DNA of 64,000 nt from Hawksworthiomyces lignivorus (GCA_002917075.1 NTMA01000126.1:37624-101623); one strand, 5' to 3'; counted from the first letter of the stretch, positions 25,459 through 37,900 are shown. Numbers and translations: made by a program. The notes: generated by a model not told the origin, from the letters alone.

Positions 25459-26339
25459 CCCACATCCGGTGGAAGGCAACTTGTGTGGGATGGGTGAAAT
25501 TAGAGCCGACGTTCTGCTTCGGGTCGGGAGCGAGCCCATGCTAAGCCCCTTCGGATTTCGTCCTCGGAAGGGACTCTATTACTTTCGATTACGTTGCAGG
25601 ACAGTCCGCTCGAATCAGCGCTGTAGAGCGGTGTATCGTGGAGAGAAAGGGCTTAAAACGGCTTACACATGAATGACGCATAAACGCTTTGCCGAAGATA
25701 GCCCGACGTCGGACTGGTAGGTCGGGATATTGTGGGGTAGCCGTGGAGGGGATCTATGCAAGTTACCACTGGCAACTCAGCAGGCCTGGGCACTCAGGTA
25801 CAGCGGATATATGAGTTGACCAGGCACGGCTTCATAATCCCGGCACTCAAAAAGCGCAGTGTTAATCCTGCACACAGGCACTCTGGAAGAAAGTGAGGTT
25901 GAATTACACCCGTTTTCTTTCCCGTTACTTGTCTATTCTCTCGAGTGCTAGTACCCTCTTAGTCCTTTTTGTCTCCCACTCCTCCGCCTGTGCTCCGTTC
26001 TCTTCCGTCGCTGCGAGACATTGGCACGGCTCAAGCTCGGGGACGGATTTTTTCCGCTTTGTAACTTCTCCTACAGCTTGCTGTTTATTCTCTACTTCTT
26101 GCTCCCTCGATTCGGACTCTTTTCCCAGTTTTATATCTCTACATACCATTTGTCGCTTAATCTCAGGGACTCTTGCTTCCTCAGTCCTATCGCTGCTCCT
26201 TTCTTTTTGTATTCTCCCAGCCCTGTGCTCTGCGGACTCAATTCGCGTCCGGCCAATCCTGGATTGCCGTTTCTGGTCGTCCCGCTGTCGGTCCCCTTCG
26301 ATGTTTCTTTCCTCCCTCCTGACCTCTTAACAGCACAAC

Positions 26340-28087
26340 ATGCGTTCACCAACAACTTGTCTAAAAGGCCTGCGGGCTTACTCAAAATATGGTTCTAACG
26401 TAAGAGCAACGGATCTGTCTTGACTTGAGGCTGTTCCACTGCTGCTGTCCTGTTCCTGTATTTCTAGCGCATGTGATGCCCGCCTCCTGTAGCTAATGCA
26501 CGAAACCAGCATGCTGCTCTCTTTGCCCGCTCGTTCTCTGTGACGTCGCGGCGACCTGAGGTCAACAAGGTATGGCCGTCCGCCGCTGAGGCGCTCAAGG
26601 ACATGAAGCCGAACTCGACTGTTCTGTGCGGTGGCTTCGGCCTGTCTGGTGTCGCCGATACGCTGATCGAGACCGTCGCTGGCATGCCACACATCAAGGG
26701 CCTCACGGCCGTGTCTAACAACGCCGGTACCGACACCAGCGGCCTGGGCAAGCTCTTGCAGTCGGGCCAGGTCAGCAAGATGATCGCCTCGTACATTGGC
26801 GAGAACAAGACGCTCGAGCAGATGTACCTCGGGGGCAAGATCGAGCTGGAGCTGACGCCGCAGGGCACGCTGGCCGAGCGCTGCTCGGCCGGCGGCCGCG
26901 GCATTCCCGCCTTCTTCACGCCGGCGGCTCTGAGCACTGTCGTGCAGACCGGCGAGCTGCCGCTGCGCAACAACGCCGACGGCACGCCGGCCGAGTACTC
27001 GAAGCCCAAGGACGTGCGCGTGTTCAACGGCAAGCCGTACCTGATGGAGGAGAGCATCGCCGGCGACTACGCCTTTGTCAAGGCCTACAAGGCGGACCGC
27101 CTCGGCAACTGCCAGTTCCGCCTGTCGGCGCACAACTTCAACGGCGCCATGGGCCGCAACGCCAAGATGACCATTGTCGAGGCCGAGAACATTGTGGAGC
27201 CGGGCGAGATCCCGCCCGAGGCCGTGCACCTGCCGGGCATCTATGTCAAGCGCGTCGTGCAGAGCACGGTGCCCAAGAGGGTGGAGAAGTTCGTGTGGAC
27301 GCTGGACGAGGCCGAGGCCGCCGAGGAGGCCAAGAAGACGCTGGGCACCGGCGACACGGCGGCCAAGCGCGAGCGCATCGTGCGCCGCGCCGCCAAGGAG
27401 TTCGAGAACGGCATGTACGCCAACCTGGGCATCGGTATGCCCATGCTGGCGCCCAAGTTCGTGCCTCCCGAGATCGAGGTGCAGCTGCAGAGCGAGAACG
27501 GCATCCTGGGCCTGGGCCCCTACCCGCGCAAGGGCGAGGAGGATCCGGACTTGATCAACGCCGGCAAGGAGACGGTCACACTCAACAAGGGCGCTGCCGT
27601 GTTCGGCAGCGAGGAGAGCTTCGGCATGATCCGCAGCGGCCGCGTCAACCTGACCATCCTGGGCGCCATGCAGGTCAGCGCCAGCGGCGATCTGGCCAAC
27701 TGGATGCTGCCCGGCAAGGTCAAGGGCTTCGGCGGCGCCATGGACCTGGTCAGCAACCCCAGCAAGACCAAGGTCGTCATCACCATGGAGCACACGGACA
27801 AGCGCGGCAACCCCAAGATCGTCAAGCAGTGCGCGTTCCCCCTGACCGGCAAGGCCTGCGTGTCGCGGATAATCACTGAGCTGGTATGTGGGAACCCATC
27901 AGCGGCATCATTTTTTTCCCCTTTTGTCTTGACCGTATTTTCTAACAAATTGCAGGGTGTCTTCGATGTCGACTTCTCCCACGGCCTCACCCTGATCGAG
28001 ATTGCCGATGGCGTGACGGTTGACGAGATCCGCAGCAAGACAGAGGCGCCATTCAAGGTGGCAGACGACCTGAAGCCGATGCTGTAG
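26340..28087 (+). CDS. OXCT1: Succinyl-CoA:3-ketoacid CoA transferase, mitochondrial (SCOT)
   Basis: This enzyme moves CoA from succinyl-CoA to acetoacetate (or a related acid such as acetate). Exons 26340-26399, 26510-27883 and 27956-28087 close at 521 residues, close to the usual SCOT length. The first exon codes MRSPTTCLKGLRAYSKYGSN and exon 2 continues HAALFARSFSVTSRRPEVNK, together a basic mitochondrial leader. The alpha half has LCGGFGLSGVADTLIE and the beta half YANLGIGMPMLAPKF. The catalytic glutamate is Glu349 in SENGILGLGP. The second intron (72 bases, 27884-27955) has no stop in frame, so its retention would insert 24 residues. The first splice is inferred from the CTAAT branch point and CCAG acceptor. 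Confidence 0.95.
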
Positions 28088-28559
28088 ATGCGTTGAAGTC
28101 TTTGGTTTTTCAGCGAGGGTTATGTCTTCCTTTTTTGAACATACACTGTAGCACGATAAATTAGCTCCTGATGTCCATAATTAACTGTAGAAGGATATAC
28201 GTTTAAAAATGATTGGTATACTTTATGGCAGGGTCCATATCACACATGACTATTGTGCCTGTATGCGGCATACCCTCATATTCTGATTAAATTCTGGGAT
28301 GATATTGTGGATGACAGTTTTTTCAACCAACTTATCTACCAACACCAACTATCTCCCAACTAGTTTAACTACTTCCATTGTATTTTTGGTAATTTTTCAT
28401 TTTTCGGTTCTTATTGTTTCCCGTCTTACTTTTGGTATCTTTCATATCTTTGGCAACTCTTATGCGGCTTTCAACTCTATTCTTCGCCCAAGAAGATGCA
28501 CAAAGGTACATCGCTATAAAGAATATGATCATTCAAAGGAAGATTGCAGAAATACAACA
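28088..28559. other. Spacer between SCOT and the leucine-rich hypothetical gene
   Basis: AT-rich 3' flank of SCOT followed by a T-rich leader. No feature was recognised. Confidence 0.5.
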
Positions 28560-29943
28560 ATGTCTTTGTCTTTTCCAGCTCTCAGCCATTCTTATATATC
28601 TACTCCCCTGTCCATTATTAACCATCACTGGTGGCCCAATTCAAACATCCGTCTGGAGCATTTATTACGAGATCTGCCACATAGACGCGACCATTCCACT
28701 CTCACCAAGATCAATGCATCGGATATGAAATTGAAGCATATGCTCATGGACTTCAATGAATTAAACCTTCTTGGAAAAGCCCCTCGCGGATCCGAGGAAG
28801 GTCCTAAGCCACTCGTTGCAATGGCTCTCAATCGGGTTGTGGACCACATAAATGAACTTACCGCGGAACACATCGCGGCCTTACCCACTAACCTCGTTCG
28901 AAAACTGTGGTTTATAACGTATCTCCGGTAAGGTATTTTCGCTAATTGTGTGGGAATCCCATTCGTGTTATGCTTGCTGACTCTCCTTCAACCCTAGAAA
29001 CAATATCTCGTTACATGTATGGAAGCTCCTGGTGCCGCCTTATATAGGCGCCCTGAGAAAGGATACCGAGCATTATATTGGATCGAACTTATGGTTGGGT
29101 CAAGTCTTTGAGGCTCGCCATACCATACCGACGAGACCACTCCAAGATTACATGGACGTGCTCGGCTCGCCTACAGTTCAATTTATCGCGCACCTCAGTA
29201 TTACAACTCCCTTGCTCGCCAGCTTTGGTGCTGAGCAGCTGGTGGTCCTAGCAGCTATGCCAAATCTCGGTGTGCTAGACATTACTGAGCAAGGTTTGGA
29301 TCCGTCGATGTGCCGGCCTCTGCACTGCATCGAACCGATGTTGACAACACCTGGTGGGATGTCTAGAGGCGGCCCTCCCTGCCAGCTTGACAATCGCCTG
29401 ATCGAGGCATGGAGTCTGGCGCAGTGTGAGCCGTTCCGGGCCCTGCGTGCTCTTCGCCTTTTCAGCCACCGCGACGATACATTAACTCAAGCATGTCTTC
29501 CGTTTGCGACACGCTTCCCAGTTCTCGCCTACTTTGAGGTATCTGTTACAGCGTCGGGAACAGCGAAGACCATAAGGAGGCCCGCGACAGGCGAATCAGC
29601 CCACTGGCCGAACATCGCAGACATATGTCTCTCGAATGGCTGGTATCATTACAGACCTAGCAAGCTCTGTGCCTTGTATCCGTTCAGACTCTACTCATTC
29701 TTAGCGGAGCACGACTATGATGAGACCATTCTCCAAGACGGTCGACCGTTAGCGGCAACCATCGAGCAGCTCGATGCTCCCTATTCTAGCTGTGCTTTTG
29801 CATCACTGCAGTTGGGGCACGCCAGGAACACGGTTAGCCACAGAAAAATGTCGCAGCCGTTGCAGATGTTTTTGTTTCTACGAACGCGAAAGTCTATTGC
29901 CAAGCAAAGAGAAAGGCTACGAGATGAGTCCGTCCGTCATTGA
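28560..29943 (+). CDS. Hypothetical protein with leucine-rich, F-box-like features
   Basis: Two exons, 28560-28927 and 28998-29943 (donor GTAAGG, acceptor CCTAG), close at 437 residues. I recognise no named family. The N-terminal third has helix-rich Leu motifs (LEHLLRDLPHRR, ELTAEHIAALPTNLVRKLWF). The middle has repeat-like spacing of leucines (LVVLAAMPNLGVLDITEQ, FRALRALRLFSHRDDTLTQA, FATRFPVLAYFEV), as seen in degenerate leucine-rich repeats of fungal F-box-like proteins. There is no signal peptide or membrane segment. The C-terminus is basic (RTRKSIAKQRERLRDES). A substrate-recognition or scaffold role is a guess. Codon use is less GC-biased than in SCOT next door. Confidence 0.6.
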
Positions 29944-31666
29944 CGCTAACTTCGAGATCCTTATCGACACCTATATTCTCGGCAACCACTGCTATGTAAG
30001 GAAGACACTGGCAGCGATATTCAGGTCCTAATCTCAACGTCCTTTTCAGTTATATTATCATTAGATGCTGCATTCTGCAGGAGCCGGCGCATAATCGCAT
30101 GTTATATATATACCCAGAGCACAAATTACAGAAAGCCTTCTTTTCATCTAATTCAAGTATCTCGAAAAAAAAGCCGAGACAACCATCAATTGCCATCTAA
30201 AATAAATGCGGCTAGTAGTCTATGCTAATAGTTTAAGCTGATCTCAGCTTTTGCCAAGTCCCAGTGTGTTTCGATCTACAGACGAGGTGTACGAACAGCA
30301 ATGAGGAATAAGCAGAGTGCGGCACTACTGTCAGATTTCTCTAGACACTTTAGTTTTTTGTATAATAGAACAACCCAAATAAAACAGAGTCACGCAAAGA
30401 ACCAAATAGCCACATTTTGATTAAGAGCCTCTTCAAGTCCGTTTTCTCTTTAAACTGAGCCGAAACCACAAGAAAATAGCCTGTCGGAGGTGCTATTCTA
30501 GTATGCAGATCCCTAGATGGGATTCTGCACCAATACGAAAATGTGTGTACACGCACAAGAATACGGCATCGTGTTTAAATGACCTCTCAATCTGAAAAAG
30601 AAGCTCAAATATGTGGAAAATCTCCAATTGGTAAACTTGCCGCATGCATTTGGGCACAAACAAACTCGTGGCATTCTGAATTCCTCTCCCCTTTTGGTTT
30701 CTTTTTCTCTCTTGCCTGCGGGGACCCGCTATGCACGAACATCTAACTTTCTGCAGCTGCCTCTAACGGCGGCTCAGACATGGCGCGGTCTCATTTGTGA
30801 AGAGTAGGTGGTGTGCAGCGGGTCTAAGGTTGGTGTCGTGTGCTTTTCCTACTTCTTTTCGGCCGTCCATTGACTCACATGTGGCACAGCGGACGCATCC
30901 TGCTGAATGACTCTTTGGCCTTGCATGGATTGGGGGCTCAAAGGATCATTTCCTGAGATTCGCCATTATGAGTCGTATCAAGTCCGCCTTGCAGCTGAGC
31001 TCTTGTGTGACATCTTTCTCCTCCCCTTGGACAAAGATATACAGTGACGTGTCTATCACGTGCCCCACGCAGCGTATTGGATGCAGCATCGCCCAAGCAC
31101 ATCTCGACGGCGGCCGCGCCAGCAGGCCCTTGTTTTTTTTTTTTTTTTTTTTGGCTCCGCACAACCTGCCGTCAGAAGGGCGGCCCAAGCCAGTCAGAAT
31201 GCAGTAAAAAGCAAAAATTAAGATTCTGGCCGTTTTCCACACACCAGGCCACCGACCTACCCCTCCTTTATGCAGACGCTTTGTAGTTTTTTGGTTGCTT
31301 TGTGAGTGGCGTAGAGTGTGTGTAATAGACTTAACAGTCCACATTGTGCTTTTGGCGCCTCTTCTCTTCAGTTCCTTGTCCGCATATAAACCATCACCTT
31401 TTACCCCTCCACAGCCTCAGTTCCCTCTCCAGCTCTTTGCCCACCGTTCGGCTCAGCTTTCGACTCTCGGATCTGTCTCTTTGACTATCTCCTGTTGGGA
31501 TTGTTTGATCTCTGATTTCTCTTCTTGTTCCACGCTGTGTGTGCTGTACAGCCTTCCCACCACTGCTGCCTTTGTTTGCCCGACGGACAAAGCGGCCCAT
31601 AGCTCTTTGAGTACCAGAAGAGCCAGCACAAGGTCGCCGTTTATTCAAGCCGCCATCTTAGCAAAA
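29944..31666. other. Spacer upstream of the PP28/PDAP1 gene
   Basis: 1.7 kb without a convincing gene. It includes a run of 20 T at 31133-31152, a TGACTCA motif at 30871-30877 that could bind a Gcn4/Cpc1-type factor (inference, 0.8 kb from the next start), and a CT-rich leader from about 31330. Confidence 0.45.
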
Positions 31667-31905
31667 ATGGCCGGAGGTCAAGCACCTGGAGCAAACTCGC
31701 GCGGCCGCGGCGGCAAATTCCGCAAGTTCACGCGCGGAGGTGAGAAATCGTGCTCTTGCAGACCCCTGCTATCGCAGCTTCCGCCTTGACTAACACCCCA
31801 CCTTCCGCAACAGGCGGCAAGCACTTCTCTCGCGACCTGCGCCCCCTCGACGCCCAGGGCAACGAAATCAGCATGTGGAGCGAGGACGCACAAAAGAAGC
31901 AGGGC

Positions 31906-31944
<39 letters not shown>

Positions 31945-32659
31945 GAAGACGAGGAGGAGGAGGAGGAGGAGTCTGACTCGGACGACGACGCGGGCCCGTC
32001 CTCGGGGGCCGCAGGCCGGGGTGGCAGCGCAGCGGTGGCGCCGTCGCGCGAGGACCGCAAGAAGGAGAAGAAGGCGCGCAAGGACGCAGCCATTGCGCGG
32101 GCCAAGGGCCAGGCGGTGCAGGTGGGCGACCTGCCGTCGAGCGACGAGGACGAAGATGAGGACGACGACCTGCCGGCCAACCCGAACCACTCGCGGGCGA
32201 GCCGCAACCAGACCAAAGCGACAGCGGCAGCCAAGCCCGATGTGGACGAGGCGACCGAGGCCGTCAAGGACCTGAGCGTGGGCGGCGGCACGCCGTCGCG
32301 CCGCGAGCGCGAGTCGCTCGAGGCCCAGCAGGCAAAGGAGCGGTACCGCAAGCTGCACGAGCAGGGCAAGACCGACGAGGCCAAGGCCGACCTGGCGCGC
32401 CTAAAGCTGATCCGCGAGAAGCGCGAGGCCGAGGCGGCACGGAAGCAGGTCAGCAGTTCTCCCTTCCCCCCTTCTCCCAACTATGCTCCACAATGCGTAC
32501 ACTCTCTCTGCTCTTCATTATTCATTACTAACATGCTCGTGCTAGGCCGAGAAAGAGGCAAAGGAGGCAGCAGAAAAGGAGCGGAAAGAGCAGATCGATG
32601 CACGAGAGGCAAAGCTACGGGAGGCGGCCCTTGGCAAGCCCAAGAAAGGAAAGAAATAG
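31667..32659 (+). CDS. PDAP1: PDGFA-associated protein 1 (PP28/HASPP28 family)
   Basis: Exons 31667-31739, 31814-32448 and 32546-32659 close at 273 residues. The protein starts [25 protein letters not shown], then carries a long Asp/Glu run encoded by nearly pure GAC and GAG repeats (about 31912-31986). A Lys-rich helix and a second acidic patch follow. The C-terminal PP28 domain reads [20 protein letters not shown], then [20 protein letters not shown], and ends in a basic coiled helix finishing KPKKGKK. In animals this is a casein-kinase substrate phosphoprotein; in fungi its role is poorly known. Acidic Ser-Asp patches make CK2 phosphorylation likely (inference). The stop is TAG. Confidence 0.9.
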
Positions 32660-33271
32660 AAAGACAGCAGTCAGGACATAGTATGTTCAACCACAGATAC
32701 ATCATGCAGGAGACGCACCAACAGGCGCTGCCTGCTCCTCGTTTTTTTTGGGTCTCCAATCGAAGAGGTTCAATATGCGGCAAACTGGCTTCACAATTTG
32801 TATTTTCTCATGATCCCGAGTTCAGGAGCTGAGGTTTCTGTCCTGCTAATAGGACAAATCGTAGATTCATAAACGACCACATGAGGTCATGTAACATTGG
32901 CGCTTTGAGCCATTCTAAGAGTGGAATACTTCAAAGCGCATTTTGCTGTCCTCGCCCCTCGTCAGAGCTATTAGCTGCGAAAGGCTTTTGCTTGCGTTAC
33001 AACGTGAACTGCTATTTATTGATATGGCAGACGGCTGGCGTACGTGACAGCGGTTGACAAAGCCTATAGAATACCAGGGACAGGAAGTCAAGAGAATTAA
33101 AAAATTCGTATTTACCAAAGTTCCCCCCATATTCTAGAAAAATAGAACTTTTGTGCCCCAAATGCGATAACAGACGGTCCCGATCGTCTGCTTGTTCTGT
33201 AAACGCAAGCTGTAGTATATACACGAAACTCCTTTGCCGCCGTACCTGTCCATCCTGCTCTTTTTCAAATC
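32660..33271. other. Convergent 3' spacer PDAP1 / membrane protein
   Basis: 3' flanks of two convergent genes; no feature recognised. Confidence 0.5.
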
Positions 33272-34396
33272 TTACATGCCTGCCAGCCCGTCTGTGCCGA
33301 CTGTCTGTTGCCACAGCTCATCGAAGTCCACGCCCTTGGCCTGGAACACGTCCCGCACCTGCTTGGCCACCTCGGCCTGCCTCTGCGCGTCGCCGAGTCC
33401 GCCGGGCCTGGTTGCCTCGAACTGGATGATTTCAATCCACCGGAAGAACAGGTCCTCCTTGTCCAGGGCCGCCAGCGCATCACGGAAGGCAAAGACTTGG
33501 CGCCGGCGCTCGTCGTCGGCTGCGCTGCCGCTGCCCATGCTGCTGGAGCCGGGGCCGCCGCCGATCAGCCGCTGGTCCACGGTCAGCCAGCCGTGCTCGT
33601 CGTGGTGCAGGAGCACCAGTGACGTGAAGGCCTCGAGCGCGACGTCCTTCTTGTCCACCAGGTGCGTCGCCCACACCATCATGTTCCAGTCGAGGTCCCA
33701 GTTGCCGTCCATGGTGAGGTAGCCCGTCTTCTGCTGCGTCAGCTTCGGGGACGTGCCCTGCACGATGTGCGCCACCAGCAGCCGCCGCGCCTCCTCGTCG
33801 TGCACTAGGTCCAGGTGCGCCGTGGCGCCGGCGCCGGCCGACGGGTCCGCGATCTTGCTGTTCTTCGTCGACGAGTACCACGTGCGGCTGCGCCGCACGT
33901 AGATCTCCTTTTCCCGGAAGCCCACGGTCCAGCGCCAGCCCAGGGGGTTGCCGTGCCGTGTGCCGAAGCAGAACTCGACGGGCCACGGCCACACGAAGAC
34001 GGCGAGCACCAGGTCCAGCATGAACGAGAACCCGCGGCGCGCGATGACCGTCGCCAGCTCCTGCCACGACAGGTCCTTGGCCACGAGCGTGGTCTCGTTG
34101 ACGCGGCCCAGCGCCGAGTCGAGCAGTAGGTAGTAGTACGGCCCGATGTACCACACGCGCCAGGCGAAGAGCACCACCACCAGCAGGTTCATCAGTACGG
34201 GCACGGCGAAAATCTTGCGCTTAAACGACGCCGGCTTCGAGTCGATGTGGGCGATGTAGGCGTACTTGGTCGATAGCTGCTCGTAGAAGGGCTCCAGGCT
34301 GTCTGGTGCCTGCTTGAAAGGAGTAGGGATGTCGCGGTTGGACGGCTCGACCGACTTGCGGGAGCCCGACGACTTCCCAGACCGTTTTGTCACCAT
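33272..34396 (-). CDS. Conserved fungal membrane protein of unknown function
   Basis: A single exon of 374 residues starting MVTKRSGKSSGSRKSVEPSN. Two hydrophobic segments are visible: residues about 62-84 (IFAVPVLMNLLVVVLFAWRV) and 122-140 (GFSFMLDLVLAVFVWPWPVE), so it is probably a two-pass membrane protein with a large soluble C-terminal half. That half contains FCFGTRHGNPLGWRWTVGFR, REKEIYVRRSRTW and YLTMDGNWDLDWNMMVWATH, which look conserved rather than random, but I cannot tie them to a named domain. There is no clear cleavable signal. ER location is a guess. It is divergent from mitochondrial IF-2 over a 573-base spacer. Confidence 0.75.
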   Translation of the reverse strand: MVTKRSGKSSGSRKSVEPSNRDIPTPFKQAPDSLEPFYEQLSTKYAYIAHIDSKPASFKRKIFAVPVLMNLLVVVLFAWRVWYIGPYYYLLLDSALGRVNETTLVAKDLSWQELATVIARRGFSFMLDLVLAVFVWPWPVEFCFGTRHGNPLGWRWTVGFREKEIYVRRSRTWYSSTKNSKIADPSAGAGATAHLDLVHDEEARRLLVAHIVQGTSPKLTQQKTGYLTMDGNWDLDWNMMVWATHLVDKKDVALEAFTSLVLLHHDEHGWLTVDQRLIGGGPGSSSMGSGSAADDERRRQVFAFRDALAALDKEDLFFRWIEIIQFEATRPGGLGDAQRQAEVAKQVRDVFQAKGVDFDELWQQTVGTDGLAGM

Positions 34397-34969
34397 GGTG
34401 AAGAGCGAAGGATCGAAGAGAAAGCGACAAGAGAAGTGCGCAACAAGACGTCCACGAAGACAAAGTCTACAGCGGCAGATGTCGTACCACGTAGCAGCGG
34501 GCTTGGTCTTGGTCTGAACGGATATCACAAATTGCAAGTCCTCACGCTCTAGGAACTACAAAACGAGGACGGCAATGGCCAAGAGAAAGACGTTGTCTGC
34601 TTGAAAGAGGGGGGTAAGCGAGAGAAGAAGAAACATATAAGGAGGGAATGACGGACCATACGGAATCTGACAGGGAGTGACATATCCACAATGGTGGAAG
34701 ACGACGAGGAAGTGCAGCTCGTGGGAGGATGCACTAAACCCGTACAGTGCTTTATGTGGGTCACGTTAGTCGGTGCGGGAAAAGCTTTGGCACGACTCGC
34801 TATCGCGATTCCCTGATAATTTTCATCTAACCAGTACGGAGTAGAGTAATACTACTAAAATTGCATATAATCTAAGTTTTCCAATATCGAATCCTTTTCT
34901 TCTTGCAGATCTCATGCGACAAGAGCTCTGCATGGCATCACAGAGCCTCTTGTTATCGATTCCGCCGCC
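34397..34969. promoter_or_regulatory. Divergent promoter region, membrane protein / IF-2
   Basis: A 573-base spacer between divergent starts. Its left half reads CT-rich on the minus strand, as expected for the membrane protein leader. No defined site was identified. Confidence 0.4.
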
Positions 34970-37900
34970 ATGATACGAGGGAATCTGTGGAAGGTGAGGA
35001 AGAGGCGCTCTGCATAGGTCATGTCTTCGGGTGGAGCTCAATTGCTAACAGTCCCAAGGACCCCCGGCGGCCCCCAGCCTCGGCTTGTCTTCAGCGACTT
35101 CGAGTTGCGACGACCGCGGCTGCAACAGCCTCCTCCTGCCGCCTTCGCTCTTCTCAATGCAGATGGTACTCGAGAGATCAGCCCCAGCTGTCCGATCAAG
35201 AAAGTCGGTCCCAAAGACTGCCTCATGCGCCGATCACGCAACCCATCAGAGGGCCTTTCGGCAGATCTGGCCTGGGCAGCAAGTCGCCTCCGCCAAGGAA
35301 GCTCCCAGAAGAAAAGCCCTCCCCATTTTCGAGATCCCCAAATGGGCGGCAGAATTCACCGAGGGGGCAGTTCGGCGCCGGTGCTGCAGATAGACTAGGA
35401 CCAACCCCCAACAACCGCGATGGCTCCGCCCTGCCGCCGAGACCGCCGCGGGCATTCGATTTTAACACTAGATCTGGCAGCAGGGACCAGGGAAGCCGCG
35501 GTAGTCTGGGTCAGAGCGACGGCCGAGAACAGCCATGGGGCCAGCTCACACAACGTTCATCTTCTAACTCGAGGCGCAACAACCAACGCGCTGACTCTTC
35601 CGCCTTCCGCTCGAGGTTGCAGCAACCCGGCCCTCTCGGCCAGCTGGCAGGTGACATTATCGAGGACCCAAAGTCTATTTCGAACCCGGCATTCAGGACC
35701 GGGCGCGATGCGCGCTCCCGCGAGTCGAACGGCTTTACCAAGGGACCCCCAGAGAAAGCAGACTTTTGGTCTGAGCTCGAGGCCCGCGTTGGGGGAGCAG
35801 ATGCGGAGCGCCAGCGTCGTGGCGGTGCCCGGGCGCGGGAGGGGCGAAGTGCTGCCGCCGAAGATAGCTGGGCCTGGGCAGATGAAGAAAGAGCAGCTCC
35901 GCAAAGACGACGTCAGCCGGAGCAGCAAGGTCAGGCACCCCGGCAGCAGCGAGCACAGGGACAGGGGCAGCCGGCAGTGGCAGTGGCTGTGCCGGAGGTG
36001 GCCACTTCGGAATACGTAGCTTCCGAGTTCACCGACGCGCCGTCAGTCTTCGAGCACCACAGAAAGGGCCGCAAAGAGAAGGTGCAGTCTCAAAAGCCGA
36101 AGCCAAAGCCGCGGCGGCGAGACAGCGGTTATGGGATGGACGAGGACGACGAATACGACGACATCGCGGACCGGGCCGAAGAGCGGCGGAGGCGCAAAGA
36201 AGCTAAGAAGCGCCAGAAGGAAGCAGAGCTAGCTGCGGCCGCGCAGGGCCCCACGCCCATTCTGCTTCCCGAGTTCATCAGCGTGGCGAACTTGGGCACC
36301 GCCCTCCGCGTGAAGCCTCACATCTTTCTGCGGCAGCTGGCCGAGCTGGGCTTCGATGAGATCAGCCTCGAGAGCATCATGACCGGCGAGACCGCGGCGC
36401 TGATCGCCCAGGAGTACGGCTTCGAACCCACCGTGGACACGGGCGAGTCGGTGGACCTGAAGAGGCGGCCGCCGGCAGAAGACCCGTCTCCGCTGCCGGA
36501 GCGCCCGCCCATCGTGACCATCATGGGCCACGTCGACCACGGCAAGACGACGATGCTGGACTGGCTGCGCAAGTCGTCCGTGGCCGCGCAAGAGCACGGC
36601 GGCATCACGCAGCACATTGGTGCCTTCTCAGTCCGGCTGTCGAGCGGCAAGCAGATCACCTTTCTGGACACGCCGGGCCACGCGGCCTTTTTGACGATGC
36701 GGCAGCGCGGCGCCAACGTGACCGACATTGTGATCCTGGTTGTGGCTGCTGACGACAGCGTCAAGCCGCAGACGCTGGAGGCTCTCAAGCACGCGCGCGC
36801 GGCCAAGGTGCCCATCATCGTGGCGATCAACAAGATCGACAAGGACGAGGCGCGCGTGGACCAGGTCAAGAGCGACCTGGCGCGGCACGGCGTCGAGATC
36901 GAGGACTACGGCGGCGACGTGCAGGTGGTGTGCGTGAGCGGCCGCACGGGCCAGGGCATGGCCGACCTGGAGGAGAGCATCTTGACGCTGTCAGAGATCC
37001 TCGACGTGCGCGCCGAGCGCGACGGCATGGCCGAGGGCTGGGTACTGGAGTCGAGCATTAAGCCGGTGGGACGGGCCGCGTCGGTGCTGGTGAAGCGCGG
37101 CACGCTGCGCAAGGGCGACGTGGTGGCGGCCGGCGCGACGTGGGCCCGGATCCGCGTGCTCCGCAACGAAGCCGGCACCGAGATCGACGAGGCGCCGCCC
37201 GGCACGCCCGTGGAGATCCTGGGCTGGCGCGACCTGCCCGACGCCGGCGATGAGGTGCTGCAGGCGCCGACCGAGGCACAGGCCAAGGCGGCCACCGACT
37301 ACCGGCAGGAGATCAAGGAGCGCGAGAAGGACGCCGAGGCCGCCGAGGCGCAGGAGCGGCGAGAGCGCGAGCGCGCGGCGCTGGCAGCGGCAGCGGCGGC
37401 GGCGGCTGAGGCGGCAGCGCGCGAGTCGCGCGGCATGGCCGATACGGCGGCGGCGGGCGCTGAAGAGGAGGCCGAGGAGAGCGCCGGGCCGATGACGGTC
37501 AATCTGACGGTCAAGGGCGACGTCATGGGCTCTGTGGAGGCGGTCTGCGCGGCGATCCAGGAGATCGGCAGCAACGAGGTGCGGCCGCACGTGCTGCGGT
37601 CGGCGCCGGGCCCCGTGACCGAGTTCGACATTGAGCACGCGGCAGCGACGCAGAGCTCGATTGTCAACTTCAACCTGCCCGTGGCGGGCGCCATCAAGAA
37701 GAAGGCCGAGGCCGCCGGCGTGGCCATCCTCGACCACACGGTCATCTACCACCTCATCGACGATATCAAGGACAAGCTGTCGGACCGGCTGGCGCCCACC
37801 ATCTCCAGCAAGGTGCTCGGCGAGGCCGAGGTGCTGCAGGTCTTCGCCATCAACGTCAAGGGCCGCCAGTTTAAGAACATTGCCGGCTGCCGCGTGCGTA

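Larger units (their letters stand above)
24248..26339. other. Spacer between Ariadne and CoA-transferase genes
   Basis: About 2.1 kb without a convincing gene. It holds a CT microsatellite near 24.9 kb, a run of 16 G at 25443-25458, and from about 25890 a CT-rich leader of the CoA-transferase gene. Confidence 0.5.

Noticed and set aside
25893..26398. Open frames of 125-145 codons before SCOT
   Set aside because: CT-rich leader translated into Ser/Leu/Phe runs; no family match and no ATG context linked to SCOT.
26378..27793. 471-codon open frame antisense to SCOT
   Set aside because: It is a by-product of GC-rich codons of the SCOT gene; its residues are Ala/Leu/Arg-rich low complexity without family resemblance.
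36991..37752. Antisense frames within mitochondrial IF-2
   Set aside because: Shadow frames of GC-rich coding sequence.
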